64,000 nt of DNA from the NCBI GenBank assembly GCA_038043465.1, contig JBBTBX010000006.1:310001-374000 (forward strand), written 5' to 3'. Under the pieces are notes generated by a model, which saw only the letters and a program-made list of their open reading frames with translations, made no database searches and was not told where the DNA came from. The DNA comes from SXRF01 sp038043465. Its GTDB lineage: Bacteria; Pseudomonadota; Alphaproteobacteria; Rickettsiales; SXRF01. Both the position numbers and the translations under genes were made by a program. Positions 42,205-50,525 of this stretch are shown one piece after another. The first letter of the stretch is position 1. Each line of letters begins with the position of its first letter.

Positions 42205-43779
42205 TTATCTTTGCGTAGACATTTTTTCAATTTTCTGTGAAACACTATTTGCTGTTTTTCCCGCAGTTTTTCTTACGCCGTCGGTTGCTTTGGATATCAT
42301 TGAGCTAAGCCCCTCTCCTCCTCCAAAGCCTCTACCAAGAGGCATGGTTGCCTGCGACCTAGACAGTGCCTGAGCAATTTGCGGGGTCATCTTAAGCAGT
42401 TGGAAAAAAGCAGAGGCGATAGCCAGAAGTGCTATAAAATGATAGCCAAGATAATATACAAACCTCTCATCCCTGAGCACAGCTTGCGGTTCACGCAAAT
42501 ACACTTTTAAATCATTATCTTTTAAATAATCATCTGCTGTTAAATTAGGATTATCTTGAATTTCCTTTGATGTATCACAGCCCATAAAAATCGGTCCTTG
42601 ACCATCCGGTGCAATAGGGACAATCTTACCACAACACTGTATCCCTGGACCTCCCAAGGTGTAATCAGAAGGGAGAGATATACTATCAAACCCCGGCTTC
42701 TTATCAGGAGGGAAAAAAAGTGGACAGAAAACCAGCTTATCTTCTACGGTTAATACCCCGACCTTATCGGTGCTGGCTTTAGGAAGCACCGTTATAACTT
42801 TTCCTATATCTCCTATAAAATTCAGGAAGTCGAAAGAAATGATAATCCACAGAGAAAATATCGCGAAAATTATCATAGGCTGCAATGAATAAGAAACCAG
42901 AAATCTGAGCCAGTTATCAAACAGGCTGTAAGTAGAATTAAACAGCATGAAGCTCATAAAAATAGGTGATAGAGATATAAGAAATGCCACCGCCGTAATC
43001 GACAGCATAAAAGTAACCAGAGAGCTTACAAATACTGATACAGCTTTTGCTATCATAGTGAATAATAACATAAAGGCTGTGAAGGATATAAAAAACAGAA
43101 CAAAGAAAAACAGGATTAACTCCCCATTGCCGGTAAACAAACCAGCGGTTGTGCCGTCATTAGTCCCCATTATTATAAACTTGACTTTTTCATCAATATC
43201 GCCAAAAACCTCGGAAATACTTTGAGCACGACCTATACAAATAATGGTAGGGCAATTTATGCCGGAAAACACCCAGGCGACTGACTCTTGAATAAAGCTC
43301 ACAAAAAATTTGTATATATAACCTACCGCCAACGCGCCTTTATCAATAAACATATAAACAATGCCAATTTTGATAAATGCAAGAATCGCTGCCCCGCCGG
43401 TAGCTTCCTGTGTTCCAATAAGTAACCTGACTCCGTATATCGCTATATAAAGGGCGACAACCGCTACCACAAGATCACGCATCCCAAATTGCAGGGCACA
43501 GAAAAATTTGCTGAATACATCATTTAATATGCTAACATAGCGGCAGCCTATAGAGCTGAAAATATTATCGACACTCACCAATCCGCACGGATTACTAGGA
43601 TCAATCGGCCCTTGTGCTGCTGTATCATAAATAATTTTTGGATCAAAAACACCTCCAGTTGCGCCACCGGCAGCATCACAGGCAAGATCCTCAAACGCTG
43701 CCATAACCGTTTGCACAGGAAGTATAACTGACATAACTGCTATAATAAAGAAAGCTACTATCCTGCGCAGTTTTTTCAT
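42205..43779 (-). CDS. virB6: VirB6/TrbL family type IV secretion membrane protein
   Basis: A 524-residue polytopic inner-membrane protein. It has a signal or first helix (about 8-28), a soluble stretch with several cysteines, then hydrophobic segments near 98-120, 130-155, 218-245, 250-275 and 295-320, and a late helix near 440-465. The VVAVVALYIAIYGVRLLIG run fits the VirB6/TrbL core. It would form part of the inner-membrane channel. The C-terminal 40 residues are Gly/Ser/Lys-rich. It begins one base after the virB4-like stop. Confidence 0.85.
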   Translation of the reverse strand: MKKLRRIVAFFIIAVMSVILPVQTVMAAFEDLACDAAGGATGGVFDPKIIYDTAAQGPIDPSNPCGLVSVDNIFSSIGCRYVSILNDVFSKFFCALQFGMRDLVVAVVALYIAIYGVRLLIGTQEATGGAAILAFIKIGIVYMFIDKGALAVGYIYKFFVSFIQESVAWVFSGINCPTIICIGRAQSISEVFGDIDEKVKFIIMGTNDGTTAGLFTGNGELILFFFVLFFISFTAFMLLFTMIAKAVSVFVSSLVTFMLSITAVAFLISLSPIFMSFMLFNSTYSLFDNWLRFLVSYSLQPMIIFAIFSLWIIISFDFLNFIGDIGKVITVLPKASTDKVGVLTVEDKLVFCPLFFPPDKKPGFDSISLPSDYTLGGPGIQCCGKIVPIAPDGQGPIFMGCDTSKEIQDNPNLTADDYLKDNDLKVYLREPQAVLRDERFVYYLGYHFIALLAIASAFFQLLKMTPQIAQALSRSQATMPLGRGFGGGEGLSSMISKATDGVRKTAGKTANSVSQKIEKMSTQR

Positions 43780-43780
43780 A

Positions 43781-46228
43781 TCAGTAATCCTTCGTTACGC
43801 CGGCAAACCGTCCACGCGCAGAAGCAAGTGATTTAACGTCATTAGTGAAAATTGCCAGAACATCCTCAAGCTCTTTTATTGACAAGTTAAGAGCAATACT
43901 CTCACCGCTTTGTTTGAGAAGAAAATCTCCTTTTTGCCTTTCCATACCAAGCAACATATATTCATCATGTGCATTGATACCAAGATTTTTAGGGCGGTAA
44001 GAAACCAGCATTTCATCCGGCATATATATCTGGGTAGAAGTAGATTCCATCAATGTAGCAAGTGTTTGCGTATCACTGCTGCCAGAAATCTTACTGGTAG
44101 TAAACATAACCATCACATTCCTCTGGCGTAACATCTCTAGCAGACTACCAAGCCGAGGCGTAAAAAACTCGTTTTCCAGAAGATCCCACGCTTCGTTCAT
44201 GACAATAACTGTTGGCCGGTCGTCAATAGAGTCAATTACCCTGTGCATTAAATAGGAAAATAAGGGAAGCAAAAATGCCGGTTTAGAAATAGAAGAGGTC
44301 ATATCAAACCCAACCATATCTAAAGCCATATCCAATAAATCATGATCATAATCAAATAAACCGGCATATTCACCCTGCCCGATCCATTTCTCAAATGGCT
44401 CTTTCAATTCCGGATTAAGCTGCGCAATTAATGTAACCAGACTTGGTAAGTTACGCTGAGATTCAGGCATGGAATAAAGTTTTTCTACAGCTGCACGTAT
44501 AACCCCGCGTGATGCCTCATCAAGCACTACATCAGAAGCGACAAGTAGGCCACACCAGGCAGCAAGGAAAGAAACGTTATAATTAGAAAAGGGAAGGGTA
44601 AAAGGATTAAGTGCCAATCGCAACGATTTATCCACTGCCAGATCCCTGTTCACATTTTCCAGCTGAATCATAGGAAAATACCTTCCGCCAAGCTTATTTA
44701 GCAATAAACGGGCGGAATGATTCCTGTCAAAAACTACAATTCGTGTATTAAATTTGCGGGTCTGGGTAAGTAAAAAATACTGTAATATTTTACCGGTACG
44801 ATCCTCAAATGAATTAAAGTCAAATATCACCGTATGCCCATTATCCTGAACATGGAAATTAAAGAAATAAGGGGAGTTAACATCGGTTGGAAGCACCGTC
44901 AGGTAATTCCCCCAATGAGTTCCGGAGGTAATGCCGGAATGATAGCGGTTCAGACGGCATAACCCGCCAATCTGCTCAGTATATAAGGGTGCGGAACGAC
45001 GGATAAACTCGAAATTGCCGGGAAATTGCGACCAGAAACATTCTTCCATCAGGATTTCTTCGCGTACCGTAACCAACCCCAATTTAGCAAATGAATCCAG
45101 AAATGCGCCCACGGACTCATCCAGTTTACGCAAATCATCAACCATAACCATCACTGTGATCTGGTTTTCACAGAAATCAATATTGTTGCCATGATCGGCA
45201 TTAAGCATCTGCTCTATGCCAAAGCTAACGTTAGATTTTATATCACCGCTCATACCAAACAGTTTTTTCTGGGCTGTAGAAAATTTCAATGCCTTATCAG
45301 AAGGTATAAAAGCGAAGCTCTGGCTGATAATAAATTCTATAGGAGCCTGCATTACGCAATCAACAGCCATTACCGGCATGTCTACATATTGCTTAATACT
45401 GAGCATAGCGGCAAAGCGACGGTCACCAATCTCTTCATTCCTTGCTTCTATGGCGTTAAAGCCAAACACCAGCTTAGTGGTTTGCACAGCAACGCTCAGA
45501 TCCAGATCCGGCAGAGGAAAACTTTCCGAACGCAGATTCACTATCTTTCCTAAAAATTCCATAAACTCAGAATAGAAAATTGAAGGGCGCGCAACTTTGC
45601 CGGAAGTCGGCATAACCCTCTCCGCTAAAGTAAGTCGGTTAGCCTTATATTGGCTACGGATTCCCTCCAGTATGAAGGTAGAAAACTCATCAAGTATGGG
45701 ATATACCGCATCAAGATACCTGTTACAAAAGCGATCATTCAGTTTGGGAATTGCAGAAACTGCAACATTCTTTGCATCAAACAATTTTATAGCCTGACCA
45801 TCGTATAGAATAGTCAGATAAACATCATTTTTATATGAATATTCCCATATCCTCTCTTTTTTCCACTGACTGCTAACATATTCAGAAAATTCCTCAGGAA
45901 ACACAGTATCACCCCCGGATAAATCCGAAGCCACAGGCGTGCGCTTGCGAATGGTATGCAGCCAGAAAGAAACTTTCTTATCCAGATTGCTCTGGGCTAT
46001 AACCTGCCTTATAGTGCCACACAGCGAAGCATGGATGCCATCAAGGTTTTCACATGGCTCACCGCGAAAATTTCCCTCTATCTTAATGACCTGCAGCAAC
46101 TCACCATTCTTGGTTATGACAGTATGCGCATTATAATAGCTGTGATAAGGTATGAATTCAGAGCGATCCTCAAGCTGAGAACCTCTGGATTTTTTCTTGT
46201 TTACAGCTGACGACTTACCTAATGGCAT
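43781..46228 (-). CDS. virB4: VirB4-like protein with degenerate ATPase motifs
   Basis: An 815-residue VirB4/CagE-family protein, of usual length. The N-terminal domain (about 20-420) and the C-terminal RecA-like domain are intact in outline, for example GTHWGNYLTVLPTDVNSPYFFNFH and MLRQRNVMVMFTTSK. The nucleotide-binding residues are not. Where VirB4 has GPTGSGKT there is NSFEDRTGKI (472-481: two glycines lost, Thr replaced by Ile). Walker B reads VIVMNEAWDLL with Asn678 in place of the catalytic-metal Asp. It is probably a non-hydrolysing paralog. Rickettsial type IV systems are known to carry a second VirB4 with lost motifs. A catalytic VirB4 should exist elsewhere. Confidence 0.85.
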   Translation of the reverse strand: MPLGKSSAVNKKKSRGSQLEDRSEFIPYHSYYNAHTVITKNGELLQVIKIEGNFRGEPCENLDGIHASLCGTIRQVIAQSNLDKKVSFWLHTIRKRTPVASDLSGGDTVFPEEFSEYVSSQWKKERIWEYSYKNDVYLTILYDGQAIKLFDAKNVAVSAIPKLNDRFCNRYLDAVYPILDEFSTFILEGIRSQYKANRLTLAERVMPTSGKVARPSIFYSEFMEFLGKIVNLRSESFPLPDLDLSVAVQTTKLVFGFNAIEARNEEIGDRRFAAMLSIKQYVDMPVMAVDCVMQAPIEFIISQSFAFIPSDKALKFSTAQKKLFGMSGDIKSNVSFGIEQMLNADHGNNIDFCENQITVMVMVDDLRKLDESVGAFLDSFAKLGLVTVREEILMEECFWSQFPGNFEFIRRSAPLYTEQIGGLCRLNRYHSGITSGTHWGNYLTVLPTDVNSPYFFNFHVQDNGHTVIFDFNSFEDRTGKILQYFLLTQTRKFNTRIVVFDRNHSARLLLNKLGGRYFPMIQLENVNRDLAVDKSLRLALNPFTLPFSNYNVSFLAAWCGLLVASDVVLDEASRGVIRAAVEKLYSMPESQRNLPSLVTLIAQLNPELKEPFEKWIGQGEYAGLFDYDHDLLDMALDMVGFDMTSSISKPAFLLPLFSYLMHRVIDSIDDRPTVIVMNEAWDLLENEFFTPRLGSLLEMLRQRNVMVMFTTSKISGSSDTQTLATLMESTSTQIYMPDEMLVSYRPKNLGINAHDEYMLLGMERQKGDFLLKQSGESIALNLSIKELEDVLAIFTNDVKSLASARGRFAGVTKDY

Positions 46229-46301
46229 TTACCTTACCAGTGTGTTTGAGGAACCATAAATAGACTATATAAAACTCGCTACCAGAGCAACAGATTCTTC
46301 G

Positions 46302-46709
46302 TTATACTCCAACAGCACATCCTGCTAAAGCACCGATATTAAAGAGACCCTCGGGTACAAGGGAACTCAAACCAGCACCTAAGACCGCCGAAGAACCAAG
46401 CTTAAGAGCTATGCCAGGGGCACCGAAGATTATCGCTATACCAGCCAATATGGTAAGACCTTGCGCCCAAGTCGCCCTGCCCATCAAGGCACTGATGCCC
46501 AGCACAATAACCGCAAGAGTTGCCACGCCACGACCAATATCAATAATAACCATTAGGATAACACTGCAAAGAACAGAATAAATGGCACTAGCAGCATAAC
46601 TCGGAACACATAGCAGAAAATATATGCTAACAGCGAAAATCATCATAGCAGCAAGACGCTGGTTATCTCTTTGTGCTACCATAGTAGCTGCAATTGTTTG
46701 TTTAGACAT
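46302..46709 (-). CDS. virB2: TrbC/VirB2 family pilin-like protein
   Basis: A 135-residue small membrane protein with a long N-terminus before the first helix (about 20-37), then helices near 42-62, 64-80 and 90-108 and a Gly/Ala-rich tail. The GRATWAQGLTILAGIAIIFGAP segment is typical of TrbC/VirB2 pilins, which assemble on the cell surface. AGGGAG sits nine bases before the ATG and a promoter lies upstream. It leads a virB2-virB4-virB6 unit. VirB3 and the core-complex genes VirB7-10 are absent from the window. Confidence 0.78.
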   Translation of the reverse strand: MSKQTIAATMVAQRDNQRLAAMMIFAVSIYFLLCVPSYAASAIYSVLCSVILMVIIDIGRGVATLAVIVLGISALMGRATWAQGLTILAGIAIIFGAPGIALKLGSSAVLGAGLSSLVPEGLFNIGALAGCAVGV

Positions 46710-46766
46710 GATTCGTTACTCCCTAATATTTATTATAAATTATTTTTACCCGGCACAATCATTTTT

Positions 46767-46796
46767 ATTATATCGCTCGAACAAAATACGAGTTAA
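46767..46796 (-). promoter_or_regulatory. promoter of the virB2-virB4-virB6 unit
   Basis: On the minus strand TTAACT (46791-46796) and a perfect TATAAT (46767-46772) are separated by 18 bases, about 58 bases before the virB2 ATG. Confidence 0.5.
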
Positions 46797-46984
46797 TAAC
46801 TATAACCGCTTAGGCAGATTGTAACATAGATTTGTGACAGTTTTTTGACAGTTTAAATTAAATTCCAATTTATTTGCCCGTTAACAAAAAAAATATATGT
46901 TAACTATAGCAGCAATTTATTAATAAAACTTAAATAAATCAGCTTAATAAATCAAGAAAAAAGCTTTCTTAAGCAGGTTGCGCC

Positions 46985-47006
46985 TATTAGCATATATATG
47001 CTAATA
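46985..47006. promoter_or_regulatory. perfect 22-base palindrome upstream of ridA
   Basis: TATTAGCATAT is followed immediately by its exact reverse complement. It ends 50 bases before the ridA ATG, where an operator would sit, and may bind a dimeric regulator. No such protein can be named from the window. Confidence 0.55.
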
Positions 47007-47056
47007 ACCACTTCACAGGTTTAATGCTGCACCCAAACTCTAAAAAGGAAGATAAA

Positions 47057-47524
47057 ATGAGTAATATCGAACAAAAACTAACCTCTATGGGGATCACTCT
47101 ACCGCCATCAGTAATGCCCGCTGCCAATTATGTGCCATATACTATTTCAGGGAATTTAGTGTTTGTTTCCGGCACGTTACCTATGAAAGATGGAAAACCA
47201 CAAGATATTGGCAAACTAGGCAAAGAGTTCAGTATAGAGCAAGGACAAGCAACCGCCCGCCTCTGTGGTATCAATATTCTGGCACATCTTAAAGCTGCCT
47301 GTGGCGGTGATTTAAGCCGGGTTGTGCGTTGCGTACGCATGGGGATTTTTGTAGCTTCAGCTGAAGGTTTTACCGACCAGCCCAAAGTTGCCAATGGCGT
47401 TTCCGATATGATGGTCGAAATTTTTGGTGACGCAGGCAAACATGCTCGTTTCGCTGTCGGAGTAGCCGAGCTACCTTTTGGCGTTTCTGTTGAAGTTGAT
47501 GCTACTTTCGAGATTAAGGTATAA
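47057..47524 (+). CDS. ridA: RidA family protein
   Basis: A 155-residue member of the RidA/YjgF family of enamine/imine deaminases that protect PLP enzymes from reactive intermediates. The start at 47057 is chosen because AGGAAG lies just upstream; a longer frame opens at 47024. Motifs are SGNLVFVSGTLPM, ATARLCGINILAHLKAACGG and GKHARFAVGVAELPFGVSVEVDATFEI (by segments). This longer variant (AxxPPxxxPAANYVP start) is typical of the alphaproteobacterial RidA subgroup with a modified C-terminus. Confidence 0.88.
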   Translation: MSNIEQKLTSMGITLPPSVMPAANYVPYTISGNLVFVSGTLPMKDGKPQDIGKLGKEFSIEQGQATARLCGINILAHLKAACGGDLSRVVRCVRMGIFVASAEGFTDQPKVANGVSDMMVEIFGDAGKHARFAVGVAELPFGVSVEVDATFEIKV

Positions 47525-47532
47525 TTTTTCCC

Positions 47533-47562
47533 CTGTCATCCCTGCGCAAGTGGGGATGACAG
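47533..47562. repeat. REP-like hairpin at the thiG 3' end
   Basis: CTGTCATCCC (47533-47542) pairs exactly with GGGATGACAG (47553-47562) around a short loop. It lies between ridA and thiG and contains the thiG stop and final codons. It could act as a shared transcript end, but there is no T run. Confidence 0.7.
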
Positions 47563-48339
47563 CATTCCTTCAGCTGGCGAACTAGGGCTGCCCCCCTCCC
47601 TTTGTTCCATCCTACCAGCCAGAAAAGCCTTCCGGCCTGCTTCCACTGCCTGTTTCATCGCTTTTGCCATCAAAATTGGCTCTTTTGCTGAGGATAAAGC
47701 GGTGTTGAGCAAAACCCCAGCGCAGCCCAACTCCATAGCGATGCAGGCATCGGACGCTGTCCCTATTCCGGCATCCACCAGCACGGGCACCTTAAGTTTA
47801 CAGGCAATCATATGGATAGCCCGTGGATTTAAAATGCCAAGACCAGAGCCAATCGGTGCAGCCAGCGGCATAACTGCGCTGCAGCCAGCATCTTCCAGTC
47901 TCCTTGCCATAATCAGATCGTCATTAGTGTAAGCCATCACCAGAAAACCATCTTTTACCAATATTTCTGCAGCTTTTAATGTTTCCTGCGTATCCGGGTA
48001 AAGAGTCTGCTTATCTCCGATAACTTCGAGTTTCACCAGATTCCAGCCTCCCAACTCACGAGCAAGATGCAAAGTCCTAACCGCCTCCTCAGCCGTATAA
48101 CAACCAGCACTGTTAGGCAAATAGGTATATTCTTTTGGTGAGATAGCCTCTATCAGGCTGCCCTCGCCTTTCTGCGATAAATCCACACGACGCAGAGCAA
48201 CAGTCACTATTTCCGCACCACTTGCTTCTATCACCGCTTTGGTTTGCGCCATATCCGCATATTTTCCCGTACCAACTAACAGGCGCGAGGCAAAGCTGCG
48301 ACCAGCGATTATGAGGTTATCCTTCATTTTATCTGACAT
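47536..48339 (-). CDS. thiG: thiazole synthase
   Basis: A 267-residue (beta/alpha)8 enzyme that builds the thiazole phosphate of thiamine from ThiS thiocarboxylate, deoxyxylulose phosphate and dehydroglycine. Motifs are SRLLVGTGKYADM, EIVTVALRRVD, LPNSAGCYTAEEAVR with the imine-forming Lys nearby in LVKLEVIGD, and GIGTASDACIAMELG. The ATG at 48339 is chosen, immediately after thiS; the frame also opens at a TTG at 48354. The last 20 or so residues after AGRMEQREG extend beyond the usual family end and come from a REP-like repeat. Confidence 0.93.
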   Translation of the reverse strand: MSDKMKDNLIIAGRSFASRLLVGTGKYADMAQTKAVIEASGAEIVTVALRRVDLSQKGEGSLIEAISPKEYTYLPNSAGCYTAEEAVRTLHLARELGGWNLVKLEVIGDKQTLYPDTQETLKAAEILVKDGFLVMAYTNDDLIMARRLEDAGCSAVMPLAAPIGSGLGILNPRAIHMIACKLKVPVLVDAGIGTASDACIAMELGCAGVLLNTALSSAKEPILMAKAMKQAVEAGRKAFLAGRMEQREGGSPSSPAEGMLSSPLAQG

Positions 48340-48340
48340 T

Positions 48341-48541
48341 TTAGCCGCCACCAATGAAGGTCACTATTTCCAACTCATCACCTTCTTCCAACATGGTTTG
48401 CCCATAAAGTGAGCGCGGGATAATCTCACGGTTACGCTCAATGGCGACCTGCGTAGCCTCAAGCTTCAGAATTTCTGAAAGCTCAGATAAATTTACCTGA
48501 TTTTTAAGAGTATATGGCTTTCCGTTAAGTGTAATTTGCAT
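48341..48541 (-). CDS. thiS: sulfur carrier protein ThiS
   Basis: A 66-residue ubiquitin-fold protein ending in Gly-Gly-Gly (FIGGG), the tail that is adenylated and thiocarboxylated to donate sulfur to ThiG. MQITLNGKPYTL and LEEGDELEIVTFIGG match the family. It is directly followed by thiG. The activating ThiF may be the MoeB/ThiF-like enzyme at 7.6-8.3 kb. No TPP riboswitch was recognised upstream, where an octamer palindrome occupies the gap. Confidence 0.93.
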   Translation of the reverse strand: MQITLNGKPYTLKNQVNLSELSEILKLEATQVAIERNREIIPRSLYGQTMLEEGDELEIVTFIGGG

Positions 48542-48551
48542 ATGTATAATA

Positions 48552-48650
48552 GATAATTGGATGTTTAGATTATTTGATTACTAGATTATTAAGATCAGAT
48601 ATATTATTATATTGTCTAATCATCTATAATCCTATTATCAAATAATCAAT
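48552..48650. repeat. octamer-array palindrome, copy D (thiS-aroQ gap)
   Basis: Left arm from 48552: GATAATTG, GATGTTTA, GATTATTT, GATTACTA, GATTATTA, spaced exactly 8. Right arm 48615-48650 on the minus strand: GATTATTT, GATAATAG, GATTATAG, ATGATTAG. It fills the divergent thiS-aroQ gap and abuts the aroQ ATG, leaving no room for an ordinary ribosome site. Confidence 0.8.
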
Positions 48651-49094
48651 ATGCCTCAAATTCTTATTGTCAATGGCCCAAACCTTAACATGCTTGGCTC
48701 CCGTGAACCAGAAATCTACGGAACCGAAACGCTAGCCGATATTGAAGAAAAATGCAAATCTCATGCGACAAAGCTCGGTTTTACTGTGGATTTTATCCAA
48801 TCCAACGTTGAGGGAGAGTTGGTTACAGCCATCCAGGATTCGGCAAAAACCCATCAGGCAGTGCTGATTAATGCCGGGGCATATACTCACACTTCCATTG
48901 CTATTATGGACGCGTTGCTGCTGCTTAAAATCCCAGTGATTGAAGTACATCTTTCTAATATTTTCAAACGTGAGCCGTTCCGCCATGATTCTTACATTTC
49001 CAAGGCAGCCAAAGGGGTTATTTGTGGGTTTGGCAGCGAGAGTTATGTTCTCGCTCTCTCAGCCGCCACAACCTTGATAAGCAGCAATAAATAG
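48651..49094 (+). CDS. aroQ: type II 3-dehydroquinate dehydratase
   Basis: A 147-residue shikimate-pathway enzyme. Motifs are ILIVNGPNLNMLGSREPEIYG (by segments; Tyr24 region catalytic), FIQSNVEGELV, INAGAYTHTSIAIMDAL (general acid/base region) and EVHLSNIFKREPFRHDSYIS with the catalytic His. Type II dodecamers of this length are standard. The start codon directly follows a repeat array and has no obvious Shine-Dalgarno sequence. Confidence 0.95.
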   Translation: MPQILIVNGPNLNMLGSREPEIYGTETLADIEEKCKSHATKLGFTVDFIQSNVEGELVTAIQDSAKTHQAVLINAGAYTHTSIAIMDALLLLKIPVIEVHLSNIFKREPFRHDSYISKAAKGVICGFGSESYVLALSAATTLISSNK

Positions 49095-49096
49095 CA

Positions 49097-49200
49097 ATAG
49101 TGCCTCTGCTTTTTCATCGTACTAGGAAAGCAAGGTGAAGTTTATAACTAATAAATGAGCCGAAGCTTGACAAAGTACGAGGGAAAATGAGAGGTGCTAT
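49097..49200. repeat. inverted repeat filling the aroQ-ugpQ gap
   Basis: Imperfect 27-base arms at 49097-49123 and 49174-49200 (ATAG..CCTCT...TTTTC...TCGTACT and its inverse) enclose about 50 bp. The element fills the gap between the two genes and the right arm supplies the GAGAGG ribosome site of the next gene. Confidence 0.75.
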
Positions 49201-49890
49201 ATGTGGCGAATTGGACATCGTGGGGCTTGCGGACATGCGCCGGAGAACACTCTTGCCTCAATGCGTAAAGCTCTGGAAATCGGGGTTGATGGTTTTGAGT
49301 TTGACATCCAGCTGAGTAAAGATGGTATTCCTGTTGTTATCCATGATGATACTTTGGAAAGAACTACAAACGGCAAGGGAAAAGTCAGTGATTTTAGCTT
49401 AAAAGATTTACAGAAGCTGGATGCTGGAAATTCTAATTTTCTGGGCGAAAAAATACCAACATTGCAAGATGTTATTGACATGGCGGATAAGCGCACGCGT
49501 TTGTTTATCGAGCTGAAAGCAGATGGTGCAACCGAGCCTGTGGCAGATATGGTTAGCAATGCGGTAAAAAAATTGGGTTGGAGTTATGAGCAATTTTTTA
49601 TCTGCTCATTCAACCACCAGCAGATAGCTCTTTCACGCTTGCTTCTTCCGGAAGTTAGCACCTGCGCCGTGCTGGTTGGTATTCCGGTAACTCTTGCAGA
49701 AATTGCTGTGCAGGCTGGTGCATGGGCACTTAGCTCGGCTGTTCACCATACTAATCAGGCACTAGTTGATGATGCACGGGCGCGTGGACTAAAAGTTATG
49801 GTATGGACAGCTGATAAGCCCGAAGAAATTGCCAAAGCCCGTGCGCTTAAGGTTGACGGGATAATCAGTAATTATCCTGACAGGTTATAA
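49201..49890 (+). CDS. ugpQ: glycerophosphodiester phosphodiesterase
   Basis: A 229-residue GDPD-family enzyme that hydrolyses glycerophosphodiesters to glycerol-3-phosphate and an alcohol. The signature GHRGACGHAPENT (about 4-16) with catalytic His, the metal-binding EFDIQLSKDGIPVVIHDDTLERTTNGKG (by segments) and the C-terminal VMVWTADKPEE are present. No signal peptide, so cytoplasmic. The stop overlaps the aat start by one base (TAATG), so the two genes are coupled. Confidence 0.92.
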   Translation: MWRIGHRGACGHAPENTLASMRKALEIGVDGFEFDIQLSKDGIPVVIHDDTLERTTNGKGKVSDFSLKDLQKLDAGNSNFLGEKIPTLQDVIDMADKRTRLFIELKADGATEPVADMVSNAVKKLGWSYEQFFICSFNHQQIALSRLLLPEVSTCAVLVGIPVTLAEIAVQAGAWALSSAVHHTNQALVDDARARGLKVMVWTADKPEEIAKARALKVDGIISNYPDRL

Positions 49891-50525
49891 TGCTGCTATC
49901 CGATTCAGAAGTAACGTGGGAATTTCTGCTAGCTGCCTATGCTAACGGCTATTTCCCGATGGCTGACAACAAAGATAGCCCGATACTTCAGTGGATGTAT
50001 CCTGAGATACGCGGAATTTTACCTATAGAAAATTTTCATACTCCCAGAAGTCTTGCCAAGTTTATGAAAAAATCTCCTTTCACAATAAGCACTAATACCA
50101 ACTTTCCTGAAGTAATACGCTCCTGCGCACAAACAACCAATGAGCGCAAAGAAACATGGATAAACGAACAAATCATCAAGCTTTACTGCGAATTATGGGA
50201 AAATGGTTATGCTCACAGCGTTGAATGTTGGAAAGGTTCGGAATTGGTTGGCGGATTATATGGCGTGGCGATAGGTGGAGCATTTTTTGGCGAGAGCATG
50301 TTTTCAAAAACCAGTAATGCCAGCAAAGTTGCTTTGGTGTATCTGGTAGAACTTCTGAAAAACGCCGGCTACACGCTGCTCGACGCGCAATTTACCAACG
50401 AGCATTTAAAACAATTCGGGATAATAGAAATACCGCGCAACAACTATTTAAAAAAATTAGCGCAGGCTATTTCTATTACACCAGAAAAATGTTTTAATTA
50501 TCCTAGGCGACCTGAAGACTGCTAA
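49890..50525 (+). CDS. aat: leucyl/phenylalanyl-tRNA-protein transferase
   Basis: A 211-residue N-end-rule enzyme that adds Leu or Phe to proteins with N-terminal Lys or Arg, marking them for ClpAP. Motifs are LLAAYANGYFPMAD, ILPIENFHTPRSLAKFMKK, TWINEQIIKLYCELWENGYAHSVECW (by segments) and GESMFSKTSNASKVALVYLV. The usual Trp-Ser-Pro near residue 32 reads WMYPEIRG. It overlaps the MCP gene on the other strand by 23 bp. Confidence 0.94.
   Translation: MLLSDSEVTWEFLLAAYANGYFPMADNKDSPILQWMYPEIRGILPIENFHTPRSLAKFMKKSPFTISTNTNFPEVIRSCAQTTNERKETWINEQIIKLYCELWENGYAHSVECWKGSELVGGLYGVAIGGAFFGESMFSKTSNASKVALVYLVELLKNAGYTLLDAQFTNEHLKQFGIIEIPRNNYLKKLAQAISITPEKCFNYPRRPEDC

Larger units (their letters stand above)
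46710..47056. other. divergent intergenic region, virB2 and ridA
   Basis: About 347 bp, strongly AT-rich. It holds the virB2 promoter (46767-46796), a direct repeat of TGACAGTTT around 46840, an inverted GTTAACA pair around 46880-46905 and a perfect 22-base palindrome close to ridA. No RNA gene was recognised. Confidence 0.6.

Noticed and set aside
48542..48650. TPP riboswitch ahead of thiS
   Set aside because: No thi-box pattern (CTGAGA type) was seen; the gap is an octamer palindrome.
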